DNA of 64,000 bases from the NCBI RefSeq assembly GCF_000311785.1, contig NZ_HE978543.1, forward strand, positions 1 to 64,000, given 5' to 3'. Shown here in pieces: positions 44,575 through 52,639 of the stretch. Source of the DNA: Brevibacillus massiliensis (lineage in GTDB: Bacteria; Bacillota; Bacilli; Brevibacillales; Brevibacillaceae). A model generated the notes under the pieces. That model ran no database searches. It saw only the letters and a list, made by a program, of their open reading frames with translations, and was not told the origin of the DNA. Each line of letters opens with the position of its first letter. Positions within the stretch are counted from its first letter, which is position 1. Both the position numbers and the translations under genes were made by a program.

Positions 44575-45450
44575 TTATTGGAAGTACTTAGGATCCGGTT
44601 CGATGCCGAACCACTTTTTGTAGATTTTGGCGTGGGTGCCGTCTTGTCTCATATCCTTCAGCGCTTGATTCATCGCTTCCAGAAAGTCTTGATTCTCTTT
44701 CTTGACTGCCATCCCCATCACGTCTATATACAGCACATCGCCAACCATTTTGACCGGGATTTTCTGCGTTGTCTGGTTATAGCCGATCCACAGTTGATCT
44801 TGGATGACGGCGTCGAGCCGTTGGTTCACCAGGTCGGTAATGACGGCATCGGTCGTGCTGTACACCTTCACCTTAGCGTTTTCGATCGTATTGGCGAGGT
44901 CCAAAAACGTCGTTCCCGCTCCGGCACCGACGGTCTTTCCTTTCAAGTCGTCAAGGGAGCGGATCTCGCTCTCGCTCTCGCGAACGACGATGACAGCTCC
45001 GTTCGTGACGTAAGGCTCAGTAAAATCGACACTCTTTTTGCGCTCGTCGGTGATGGACATCTGTGCGATGATCGCGTCAAACTTATCCGCTTTCAACCCG
45101 CCGATCAAGCCGTCAAATTTGGTCGCGACGAACTCGGCCTTCACTCCAAGCCGTTTGGCAACTTCATTGGAAATGTCGACGTCAAACCCATCAAATTCGT
45201 TCTTGTCGTTGACCATATTGTACGGAGGATACGTACCTTCAAAACCTACTTTGAGCACCCCTGTCTGTTTCACCCGGGCCAATACCTCGCCTGCCTTTGT
45301 TCCCGCGTCTTTGCTTGCTGCAGGCTTGTCCCCGCTGGCTGCCTGGGGATGACCCGGGTTCGTCGTTGCCGTCGTCGATACAGTCCCACAGCCTGCCACA
45401 GCAAGAGCAGCGAACAGAATGAAAAGAATCGGCTTGTACACAACCTTCAT
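44575..45450 (-). CDS. Polar amino acid ABC transporter substrate-binding lipoprotein (family 3), second copy
   Basis: A 291-residue lipoprotein with lipobox VAGC (about residues 17-20) and the family 3 core (VLKVGFEGTYPPYNM, FDGFDVDISNEVAKRLG, IIAQMSITDERKKSVDFTEPY). It closely parallels the protein at 39817. No permease or ATPase gene accompanies it, so it probably docks on the importer encoded at 40707-42120. It precedes the second saccharopine dehydrogenase-like gene. Copy C of the shared motif lies about 80 bases upstream. Confidence 0.93.
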   Translation of the reverse strand: MKVVYKPILFILFAALAVAGCGTVSTTATTNPGHPQAASGDKPAASKDAGTKAGEVLARVKQTGVLKVGFEGTYPPYNMVNDKNEFDGFDVDISNEVAKRLGVKAEFVATKFDGLIGGLKADKFDAIIAQMSITDERKKSVDFTEPYVTNGAVIVVRESESEIRSLDDLKGKTVGAGAGTTFLDLANTIENAKVKVYSTTDAVITDLVNQRLDAVIQDQLWIGYNQTTQKIPVKMVGDVLYIDVMGMAVKKENQDFLEAMNQALKDMRQDGTHAKIYKKWFGIEPDPKYFQ

Positions 45451-45527
45451 CCGGCCACCACCTTTTATTATTCCTAATTTTGTGAAAATTCATGTAATAA
45501 ATCGTATCGCTTTCCCCTTTCTTGTGC

Positions 45528-45549
45528 TATGTGAAGTTTCAACAAAAAT
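45528..45549. promoter_or_regulatory. Shared regulon motif, copy C
   Basis: TATG, six bases, TTCAACAAAAAT, about 78 bases upstream of the binding protein gene that starts at 45450. Upstream and downstream flanks (TGAAGT inside the spacer, C after the motif) also resemble copy B. Confidence 0.65.
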
Positions 45550-45608
45550 CTACCGTCCACAAAGAGAGAAATTTGGTGAATGTGTATAATGCGGCCCTGG
45601 CGATGACA

Positions 45609-45641
45609 AAACAAGGCCCCGCCCGATCGACGGACGGAGCC
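45609..45641 (-). terminator. Terminator of the branched-chain-type binding protein gene
   Basis: In minus-strand RNA an 11-base stem (GGCTCCGTCCG with CGGGCGGGGCC, two G-U pairs) is followed by TTGTTTTG, ten bases after the stop codon. Confidence 0.85.
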
Positions 45642-45650
45642 GAATTTTTC

Positions 45651-46907
45651 CTATTCCGCTTTGCCTATAAACACCTGCTGGCCGTTTTCGAATTTGTACA
45701 TGAAGATGCTGGCGTATTTGTTGTCCCCTTTCTCGTCAAACGAGACCTTCGTAAACATCCCTTGGAAATCGGTGGTGTGGTGAACCGCCTCCAGAACCTG
45801 TTCACGGCTGGGCTTTTTGCCTCCGTTTTTGTCGATCGCTTCTTTTAAGCCGTGGAGGACGACCAGCATCGCATCGTAGCCGTAAATCGAGAAGCTCTCC
45901 GGTTCTTTGCCGAATTTCTCCTTGTATTTGGCAGCCCACTTCTTGCCCTCATCTGACTGTGTGACGTCCCCGGCAACCGAAGAAAAGACGACTCCCTCCG
46001 CTGCTGCCCCGGCGATCTTGGGGAGCTCGGATGACGCCAGACCGGCACTGCCCATAAAGTACCCCTTGAAGTTTTTCTCGCGAGCCTGCTTGACGAGGAT
46101 GCCGCCTTCCGGATACAGCCCGCCAAAGAAAATCATGTCCGGGTTTTTCGACACGACCAGGTTGATCACGGAGCTGTAATCCTTTTCCCCTGGTGTAATT
46201 CCCTCGTAGCCGAGAATCTGTACGCCGTCTTTTTCGAACTGGGCTTTTACCTCGTCCGCCACTCCTTGCCCGTACGCCGTTTTATCATGGATGATAAAGG
46301 CCGATTTCACGCCGAGTTGATTTTTTGCGTACAGTGCGCCCTTCGGTCCTTCCAGATCGTCCCGGGCGCAGATGCGGTGCACGGTTTTCTTGCCTTCTTC
46401 GGTCAGCTGCACACCGGTGTTCGCCGGACCGACAACGACCAGATTGCCCTGTTCGTACTTGACTGAGGCCGGGATGGCCACACCTGTGTTGTAATGGCCC
46501 ACGACCGCAAGCACGTCCGGGTTGGACACCAGCTGCTCGGCGTTTGCCACTCCTTGTTTCGGATCCCCTTGGTCGTCCTGCGGGAAGAGCTGCAAATCAA
46601 AGCCCAATTTGTTGAAATCTTCTTTCTGCTCCATCAATGCCAGCTCCGCGCCCAATTTGATCGCTTCCCCAACATTGGACTGCGGACCGGAGAGAGGTGT
46701 CTGGGTCGCGATCAAAATTTTCCCGCCGCCAGCCCCCTGGCCGCCTCCTGCACCAGCCTCCGCACTACCGCCGCTGCCAGCATTGCCGGTTTGCTCCGCA
46801 GGCTGCCCGCCGCCTCCTGCCGCCCCTCCCCCGCCGCCGCATCCGGCGGCTATCATGCACACCGCAACGACGGCAGCCAGCAGACTCGTTCGCTTCTTCC
46901 TCTTCAA
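45651..46907 (-). CDS. Branched-chain amino acid/amide ABC substrate-binding lipoprotein (LivJ type)
   Basis: A lipoprotein of about 418 residues of the type 1 (Leu/Ile/Val-binding) receptor family. A signal peptide with lipobox IAAGC is followed by a Gly/Ala-rich linker of about 40 residues and the binding core from ILIATQTPLSGPQSNVGEAIKLG. The family's AVVGHYNTGVAIPASVKYEQGN and KDYSSVINLVVSKNPDMIFFGG segments are clear. A TTG start at 46907, after AAAGGGGGAG, is preferred to the longer ATG reading from 46964. No Liv permease or ATPase is nearby, so it is an orphan receptor in this window. It follows the FAD oxidase gene on the same strand. Confidence 0.88.
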   Translation of the reverse strand: MKRKKRTSLLAAVVAVCMIAAGCGGGGGAAGGGGQPAEQTGNAGSGGSAEAGAGGGQGAGGGKILIATQTPLSGPQSNVGEAIKLGAELALMEQKEDFNKLGFDLQLFPQDDQGDPKQGVANAEQLVSNPDVLAVVGHYNTGVAIPASVKYEQGNLVVVGPANTGVQLTEEGKKTVHRICARDDLEGPKGALYAKNQLGVKSAFIIHDKTAYGQGVADEVKAQFEKDGVQILGYEGITPGEKDYSSVINLVVSKNPDMIFFGGLYPEGGILVKQAREKNFKGYFMGSAGLASSELPKIAGAAAEGVVFSSVAGDVTQSDEGKKWAAKYKEKFGKEPESFSIYGYDAMLVVLHGLKEAIDKNGGKKPSREQVLEAVHHTTDFQGMFTKVSFDEKGDNKYASIFMYKFENGQQVFIGKAE

Positions 46908-46972
46908 ATCGTACTCCCCCTTTTTCTGCTTTCCTATGTCATGTTCATAGAACGGACATGGCATGGATGACG

Positions 46973-48139
46973 CTACACGATCGCATCCTCGATGACCAAA
47001 TCATTCTCGGCAAACCGTTCGACACGCAGAGGCGACAAATCAAGCGTCTGGTACTTTCCGGTACGAATCAGCTCGGACAAGCCTTTTCCTACCGCCGGCG
47101 CTTGCTGCATGCCGTGGCCGCTGAACCCGAACGCCACGTAATAGCCTTTTTTCCCCGGATGCTTACCCAGAATCGCGTTATGATCCGCGGTGTTGAAGTC
47201 GTATAATCCGCTCCAGCCCCGCTCGATTTTTGCCTGCTCAAAATTGCTGATCCGATGGGCCAGCACTGGCCAGATTTGCTCAACGAAGAAGGAGCGTTTC
47301 CAATTGAAGTCAAAGCCCGGCTCCCTGTCGTCCGAATAGCCGGCGATCAGCTTTTCGCCTTCGTGGCGGAAGTAGACGCCTGTCGGGTCAATCGTCAGCG
47401 GCAGGTATTGTTTCAACGGCTCTTCGATATCAAATTGAAACACCTGCCTGGGCAGCGGGACCACCGGCAGGGCCAGTCCCATTTTTTCGCTGAGGTCAGA
47501 GCCCCAGGCCCCCGCGCAGTTCAACACGATCGGGGCGTAGTATTCACTGCCGTCCGACAAGCGAACTCCTTTTACCTCCTCCTGGTCGCAGAGAATCGCC
47601 TCAACCTCCTGGTAGATATACTCGGCTCCCAGCCTTTTGGCATTGCGAATATAGCCCTGCATGACCGAATACGGGTCGAGATACCCGTCCTCCGCACAGT
47701 AAAGCCCGCCGGCAAGATCGTCGATATTAAGTTCCGGGATGATATCCAGGAGTTCGCGCTTTTGCAGCAGCTGCGATGGCACGCCATGCTTGTGCTGGAG
47801 CTCGACATGCCGATCCAATCGCGGCATCATCTCTTCAGTGGCCAGGAACAAGTAACCGCGCTGCTTAAAATCGATCTTGGCGGGTTCCCCGTCCAAAGCC
47901 ATCGCCTCAGGAAAATGTTTGTACACCTGCAAGCTGAATCTGCTTAGCTGTATGTTGATGTCTGTCGTATACAGTTGACGGATTCCCCCTGCACTTCTCG
48001 GAGTAGAAGAGAATTCGTAGATTTTGTCCTTTTCGAATACGAGGATCTTTCCGGTGTATCCGTCATGCAGGAGATTGTATGCTACACTCGAACCGATGAC
48101 GCCGCCACCGATGATAATGAGGTCTGCTGTGTTGTTCAT
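46973..48139 (-). CDS. FAD-dependent amine oxidoreductase (sarcosine oxidase/glycine oxidase family)
   Basis: A 388-residue DAO-family flavoprotein. The FAD-binding motif IIIGGGVIGSSVAYNLL is at residues 8-24, SAGGIRQLY near 50 and the C-terminal GFSGHGMQQAPAVGKGLSEL near 345 are typical of sarcosine oxidase and sarcosine-dehydrogenase-like enzymes. Such enzymes oxidise secondary amines such as sarcosine, proline or pipecolate. With two lysine-dehydrogenase-like enzymes, an aldehyde dehydrogenase and an aminotransferase nearby, pipecolate is an attractive but unproven substrate. Copy D of the shared motif lies 71 bases upstream. Confidence 0.88.
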   Translation of the reverse strand: MNNTADLIIIGGGVIGSSVAYNLLHDGYTGKILVFEKDKIYEFSSTPRSAGGIRQLYTTDINIQLSRFSLQVYKHFPEAMALDGEPAKIDFKQRGYLFLATEEMMPRLDRHVELQHKHGVPSQLLQKRELLDIIPELNIDDLAGGLYCAEDGYLDPYSVMQGYIRNAKRLGAEYIYQEVEAILCDQEEVKGVRLSDGSEYYAPIVLNCAGAWGSDLSEKMGLALPVVPLPRQVFQFDIEEPLKQYLPLTIDPTGVYFRHEGEKLIAGYSDDREPGFDFNWKRSFFVEQIWPVLAHRISNFEQAKIERGWSGLYDFNTADHNAILGKHPGKKGYYVAFGFSGHGMQQAPAVGKGLSELIRTGKYQTLDLSPLRVERFAENDLVIEDAIV

Positions 48140-48209
48140 CTGGATTACCCCTTTTCGCAGGATATAAAGGAATACATCTTAAATGTAACGTCTTGAAACG
48201 CTCGCATAC

Positions 48210-48231
48210 TATGGCAAGATTCTACAAAAAT
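48210..48231. promoter_or_regulatory. Shared regulon motif, copy D
   Basis: TATG, six bases, TTCTACAAAAAT, 71 bases upstream of the FAD oxidoreductase gene. One base differs from copies A to C. Confidence 0.6.
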
Positions 48232-48290
48232 AGCCAGCTTATCGCGATCGATATTTGTATATTGTGTATAATCAGAATAATTGATCGGTA

Positions 48291-48333
48291 AAAAAGATCC
48301 GAACCAACTGTCCGGTATGCAGTCGATTCGGAT
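48291..48333 (-). terminator. Terminator of the aminotransferase-aldehyde dehydrogenase operon
   Basis: On the minus strand a 14-base stem with G-U pairs (ATCCGAATCGACTG with CAGTTGGTTCGGAT) is followed by CTTTTTTACC, 28 bases after the aldehyde dehydrogenase stop codon. Confidence 0.9.
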
Positions 48334-48360
48334 TTTCTCTCTTGGCAGGCGCGGCTAGGC

Positions 48361-49842
48361 TTACTTGTTGTCGATTTGCGCTCTTTGCAACTTGCCGCTG
48401 TAATCCACGTAGATGGATCTCCACTCGGTGAATACGTCAAGCGCCGCAACACCGGAATCGCGATGCCCGTTCCCGGTGCCCTTGGTTCCGCCGAACGGCA
48501 GATGGATCTCGGCACCAGTCGTCCCCGCGTTGACGTAGACAATTCCCGTATCCAGATCCCGCATCGCCCGGAATGCGCGGTTGATGTCCTGGGTGAAGAT
48601 CGAGCTGGAGAGTCCAAACTCGACGCTGTTGTTTACTTCAATCGCTTCCTCGATGCTCTTCACCGGGATGATCGAAGCAACCGGGCCAAAAATCTCTTCC
48701 CGGGCGATCCGCATGTCCGGTTTTACGTCCGTAAACAATGTGGGCATGTAGAAGTTGCCCTTGACCAATTCTCCTTCTGTGGCAATCTCGCCGCCGCAAA
48801 GCAGCTTCGCTCCTTCTTCTACGCCGATTTTGACGTATTGGTCAATTTTCTCCAGGGAAGCGCGATTGATCACCGGTCCGACGTCAACGGACGGATCCAA
48901 CCCGTTGCCCAGCCGCAATTTTGCGATTCGCTCCAGCAATTTGCTCTCCAGTTCTTCCTTGACCGCTTCATGGACGATGATCCGGCTGCAGGCCGTGCAG
49001 CGCTGGCCGCTTGTACCGTAGGCGCTCCAGATAATCCCGTCCACGGCGAGATCAATATCGGCATCGTCCAGTACGGTAACGGCATTTTTGCCGCCCATTT
49101 CCAGGGAGGTGCGTTTTAGCATGCCGCCGGCGCGGGCGTTGATTTCTCTGCCCACTTCGTTGGAGCCGGTGAAGGAGATCAGATCGATCTGGGGATGGTC
49201 TACCATCGCATTTCCGACGACGCTGCCCGATCCGTAGACGAGGTTGATCAGGCCTTTGGGCAGCCCTGCTTCCTCGTAGATCTTGACGAATTCCGCCGCG
49301 ATCATCGGCGTCTCAGAGGCCGGTTTCCAGACGATGGCGTTCCCCGCGACGAGTGCCGGCAGCGACTTCCACGAGATGATGGCGATCGGGAAGTTCCACG
49401 GCGTGATCAAACCGGCAATCCCGACCGGGACGCGCACACTCATGGCAAACTTGTCGCGCAGCTCTGACGGGACCGTATCGCCGAACAGTCTGCGCCCTTC
49501 GCCGGCCATGTAGAAGGCCATATCGATCGCTTCCTGTACTTCTCCTTTGGCTTCCTCAATCACTTTCCCCATTTCACTGGTAAGAATTTGCGCCAACTGT
49601 TCTTTTCTCTCTTTCAGCAGCAGGCCGACCTTGTAGAGCACTTCCGCGCGCTCCGGTGCGGGGACCAATCGCCACGCCTTTTGCGCCTGCCGCGCCGCTT
49701 GCACGGCCCGGTCGACATCTTCTGCGGTCGATTGGGTTACTTCTGCCAGGACTTCGCCGGTAGCCGGATTCGTATTCGGCAGGAATTTGCCGGATGCGGA
49801 TGCGATCCACTCGCCATTAATGTAATTTACATACTGTTTCAT
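48361..49842 (-). CDS. NAD(P)-dependent aldehyde dehydrogenase
   Basis: A 493-residue aldehyde dehydrogenase. Conserved elements in order are TPWNFP (about 154), SFTGSNEVGREI, the general base in LEMGGKNAV (about 265) and the catalytic cysteine in GQRCTACSR (about 297). The VPSELRDKFAMSVRVPVG segment resembles the semialdehyde dehydrogenases for 2-oxoglutarate or aminoadipate. The start ATG 49842 follows AAAGGAGA by seven bases. It is directly downstream of the aminotransferase gene. Oxidation of aminoadipate semialdehyde to 2-aminoadipate would fit its neighbours. Confidence 0.93.
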   Translation of the reverse strand: MKQYVNYINGEWIASASGKFLPNTNPATGEVLAEVTQSTAEDVDRAVQAARQAQKAWRLVPAPERAEVLYKVGLLLKERKEQLAQILTSEMGKVIEEAKGEVQEAIDMAFYMAGEGRRLFGDTVPSELRDKFAMSVRVPVGIAGLITPWNFPIAIISWKSLPALVAGNAIVWKPASETPMIAAEFVKIYEEAGLPKGLINLVYGSGSVVGNAMVDHPQIDLISFTGSNEVGREINARAGGMLKRTSLEMGGKNAVTVLDDADIDLAVDGIIWSAYGTSGQRCTACSRIIVHEAVKEELESKLLERIAKLRLGNGLDPSVDVGPVINRASLEKIDQYVKIGVEEGAKLLCGGEIATEGELVKGNFYMPTLFTDVKPDMRIAREEIFGPVASIIPVKSIEEAIEVNNSVEFGLSSSIFTQDINRAFRAMRDLDTGIVYVNAGTTGAEIHLPFGGTKGTGNGHRDSGVAALDVFTEWRSIYVDYSGKLQRAQIDNK

Positions 49843-49855
49843 CGTTCCCTCTCCT

Positions 49856-51037
49856 TTAGCGGTTTTCTTGTTCAATTCGCAATTTTGCCTTTATTCTTTC
49901 TACAGCTTCGTTCAGGCGGTCGCTCGGCACAGACAGCGAGATGCGGAAATACCCTTCGCCGGATGGGCCAAATGCACTCCCGGGCGTCACGATTACGCCG
50001 GTCTGCTCCAATACGCTTGCAGCAAATTCACTGGAAGTATAGCCCACGGGCACAGGTGCCCAAATAAAGAAACTGCCTTTGGGCGGCTCTACCTGTATCC
50101 CAATGGAGGCAAGCCCTTCGAGCATGGTCTTCATCCGCTCATAGTAAATCTGGTTGTGCCGTGCGATACAGCTCTGGTCGCTGTTCAACGCAAAAGCGGC
50201 CGCTTTCTGAATCGGAGTAAACTGGCCTGTATCCGTATTGCTCTTGTAGACGGAAAGCGCTTTAATCATGTCTCTGTTGCCAACAACGTAGCCAATTCGC
50301 CAGCCCGTCATGTTGTACGTCTTGGAGAGTGAGCCGAATTCGACGGCGATCTCCTTCGCTCCTTCCACCTGCAGGATGCTCGGCGCCTGGTAGCCGCCAA
50401 ACGTAACCATATTGTAGGCGGAGTCGTGGGCGATGGGGATTTGATGAGCCGCTCCAAAAGCGACCGCCCGCTGGAAAAAGCCAAGGTCCACGGTGGCGGT
50501 CGTCGGGTTGCCCGGGTAGTTTAAAAACATCAATTTGGCTTGCCGGATGACGCTTTCAGGAATGTCCGAAAAGACGGGCTCAAAGTTGTTCTCCTGCTTG
50601 AGCGGCATGTCGTAGTACTTGCCGTTCGCCAGGTAGGTTGCCATCCGATAGACGGGATAGCATGGATCCGGCAGCAGTACGCAATCGTCGGGATCAATCA
50701 TGGTAGGAATCAAGTGGGCGATCCCTTCTTTTGTTCCAATCAGTGTCAGAACCTCGGTTTCCGGATCGAGTTCGACGTCAAACTGACGCCTGTAAAAATC
50801 GGCAACGGCCTGCCGAAATTCCAAACACCCGACAAAGCTGGGGTACTTCATGTTTTCCGGACGTCTGACTTCCTCTATGAGCTTTTCTACGATGTGCTCC
50901 GGGGTAGGCAGATCGGGATCTCCGATTCCCAAGTCAATGACATCGATCCCCGCCTTCTGCATCGCCGCTTTCTTTTTATTCAGTTCCGCAAACATATACG
51001 GCGGGATTTGCCCGATCCGTCTGGATTGGAAATTCAC
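49856..51037 (-). CDS. Class I/II PLP-dependent aminotransferase (LL-diaminopimelate aminotransferase-like)
   Basis: A protein of about 393 residues of the aspartate aminotransferase fold. The PLP lysine is in GSLSKTYNMTGWRIGY (near residue 232); the N-terminal part (RRIGQIPPYMFAELNKKK, then DLGIGDPDLPTPEHI) and FLNYPGNPTTA are typical of the LL-diaminopimelate aminotransferase-like subgroup common in Bacillota. A GTG start at 51037 fits the family N terminus; longer frames run to 51112. It heads an operon with the aldehyde dehydrogenase. In this setting it could transaminate 2-aminoadipate to 2-oxoadipate. Copy E of the shared motif lies about 110 bases upstream. Confidence 0.9.
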   Translation of the reverse strand: MNFQSRRIGQIPPYMFAELNKKKAAMQKAGIDVIDLGIGDPDLPTPEHIVEKLIEEVRRPENMKYPSFVGCLEFRQAVADFYRRQFDVELDPETEVLTLIGTKEGIAHLIPTMIDPDDCVLLPDPCYPVYRMATYLANGKYYDMPLKQENNFEPVFSDIPESVIRQAKLMFLNYPGNPTTATVDLGFFQRAVAFGAAHQIPIAHDSAYNMVTFGGYQAPSILQVEGAKEIAVEFGSLSKTYNMTGWRIGYVVGNRDMIKALSVYKSNTDTGQFTPIQKAAAFALNSDQSCIARHNQIYYERMKTMLEGLASIGIQVEPPKGSFFIWAPVPVGYTSSEFAASVLEQTGVIVTPGSAFGPSGEGYFRISLSVPSDRLNEAVERIKAKLRIEQENR

Positions 51038-51145
51038 GTCTGATTTCACCCTCTTTCTGAATGAGTTCCCGTTTGGCGACAGGCAAAGCCGCAAACGGTT
51101 CAAGGATGGCACAAATTAAATGTATATCGTTTCAAAAGCAGAAAC

Positions 51146-51167
51146 CATGTCTCTTTTACACAAAAAT
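51146..51167. promoter_or_regulatory. Shared regulon motif, copy E
   Basis: CATG, six bases, TTACACAAAAAT, about 110 bases upstream of the aminotransferase gene. It is the most diverged copy. A further partial match, TTCAACAAAAT, lies at about 51200-51210 without the YATG part at the usual distance. Confidence 0.5.
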
Positions 51168-51216
51168 CGGGCTGCTGTTTCATGAATAATCAGTATAATT
51201 TCAACAAAATGACTAA

Positions 51217-51246
51217 AACCTGGGACAATTGCCCCAGGTTTTTTGC
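51217..51246. terminator. Terminator following moaA
   Basis: AACCTGGG pairs with CCCAGGTT around a short loop; the plus strand has six T residues after it and the minus strand TTTTAG. It lies about 20 bases after the moaA stop codon and can work in both directions. Confidence 0.85.
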
Positions 51247-51264
51247 CGCGGTGCCGTGGTTCGA

Positions 51265-52284
51265 TTATCCCCCGATATGGGACATCTCCACCTTTTTCCG
51301 CTTTGTCAATTCCGGCGTATGCTTGAGCCGCTCCTCTGAGTACCGGTCGCTTCTGCGGCTCCAGATGCCGCCAATCAACTGCCGCAGACCTTCATCCGTG
51401 TAACCGCTTCTCAGCGGTTCGCGAAGGTCTTCCCCGTCAGAGGCAAACAGGCACGTGTAGAGTTTCCCTTCCGCCGATAGTCTCGCCCTTGTACAAGTCG
51501 AACAAAAGGCCTGGGTGACAGACGAGATGAAGCCGATTTCCTGCTCTGTACCCCGGTAGCGATAACGCGAGGCGACTTCTCCATAGTAATTGGGCCGAGC
51601 CGGCTCCAGGGGCATTTCTGCATGAATCAGTTCGGCAATCTCCCTGCTGGGGACGACCAGGTCAAGCCGCCAGCCGTTGCTGTTTCCGACATCCATGTAT
51701 TCGATAAAACGCAGGATATGCCCCTTTTCCCGAAAGTACCTGGCCATGGGCAGGATGTCTTCTTCATTCATCCCGCGCTGTACCACCATGTTGATCTTTA
51801 CCTGCAATCCCGCTTCCGCTGCTGCCTCGATCCCCGAGAGGATCGTCTCTACCCGGCAGCCTCTGCCGTTGATTTGCCCAAACCGGTCGTCATCCAGACT
51901 GTCCAAGCTGACAGTAACCCGTTTCAACCCCGCCGCTTTTAACGCTCTGGCATGCTTGGCGAGCAGCGAACCGTTGGTCGTCATGGCGATATCGCGTATA
52001 CCCTCCACCTCGCTGATCATCTGAATCAGTGCCGGCAGATCCTTGCGCATTAAAGGCTCGCCGCCGGTGATCCGGATCTTCTCCGTCCCCATGGAGGCGA
52101 AGATCCGCGTCAGGCGGGTGATTTCCTCGAAGCTCAGGAGCTTGTCTTGAGGGAGAAAAGCGTAGTCAGGACCGAATATCTCCGCCGGCATACAGTAGGT
52201 GCAGCGAAAATTGCATTTATCGGTAACGGAAATTCGTAAGTCACGGAGAGGACGCTTTAATGAATCCAAGAAACGTTCTGACAT
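51265..52284 (-). CDS. moaA: GTP 3',8-cyclase MoaA, first step of molybdopterin synthesis
   Basis: A 339-residue radical SAM enzyme that converts GTP to 3',8-cyclo-GTP for molybdenum and tungsten cofactor. The N-terminal radical SAM cluster is CNFRCTYC (about residues 23-30), the second cluster is in [18 protein letters not shown] (about 266-283), and the protein ends with the conserved GG. SVTDKCN and [11 protein letters not shown] are also present. Start ATG 52284 follows AGGAGAG. It is separated from the MoeA-fusion gene upstream by a 355-base region with an insertion-sequence remnant. No moaC or moaE gene is in the window. Confidence 0.96.
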   Translation of the reverse strand: MSERFLDSLKRPLRDLRISVTDKCNFRCTYCMPAEIFGPDYAFLPQDKLLSFEEITRLTRIFASMGTEKIRITGGEPLMRKDLPALIQMISEVEGIRDIAMTTNGSLLAKHARALKAAGLKRVTVSLDSLDDDRFGQINGRGCRVETILSGIEAAAEAGLQVKINMVVQRGMNEEDILPMARYFREKGHILRFIEYMDVGNSNGWRLDLVVPSREIAELIHAEMPLEPARPNYYGEVASRYRYRGTEQEIGFISSVTQAFCSTCTRARLSAEGKLYTCLFASDGEDLREPLRSGYTDEGLRQLIGGIWSRRSDRYSEERLKHTPELTKRKKVEMSHIGG

Positions 52285-52333
52285 ATTAGATCACTCTCCT
52301 GTTCGTTCTACTCTCTACCGCGATTTCTCTCAT

Positions 52334-52500
52334 GAATACTCCCACCACTTAACCAACGCTGAGGATCCGGTTGAAGTGGGGGTTTCTGGTGTATCAATCA
52401 GGAAAACTACCGAATGCTTAACACCAGTGGAGTTGACACGTTGACGGATTGACTACCGTCCAACCCCTCTATCCCATTAGCGCAAGCTGTTGGGACTACT
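52334..52500 (-). mobile_element. IS200/IS605 right end resembling a TnpB guide-RNA (omega RNA) scaffold, no TnpB gene
   Basis: Read on the minus strand, this segment has a series of stems: GACGG with CCGTC, CTGGTGT with ACACCAG, and a final hairpin in which CCC-CCACTT-AACC pairs with GGTT-AAGTGG-GGG around single bulged bases, ending GGGAGTATTCA. This final hairpin and end sequence are typical of right ends of IS200/IS605-group elements with tnpB, where the same region is the scaffold of the guide RNA. No tnpA or tnpB reading frame lies beside it; the upstream gene is the MoeA fusion. The 16-20 bases after 52334 would be the guide position and lie in the moaA leader. Confidence 0.6.
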
Positions 52501-52639
52501 TTTCGCAGGAATTTGCTGCACCGTTAACACAAACATATGTTCTAATCTAATTTAACAAATTTTGTGTGAAAGTGGTAGACTTTTTTTGTCCTGCCAACCC
52601 TAAGGTCTTGGTGAAGCCAGGATTTCAAAAGTATGCACC

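Noticed and set aside
52521-52545. A LexA (SOS) box, AGAACATATGTTTG on the minus strand
   Set aside because: It is near the consensus CGAAC-N4-GTTCG but misses outer bases, and no SOS gene is adjacent; it is more likely part of the insertion-sequence remnant.
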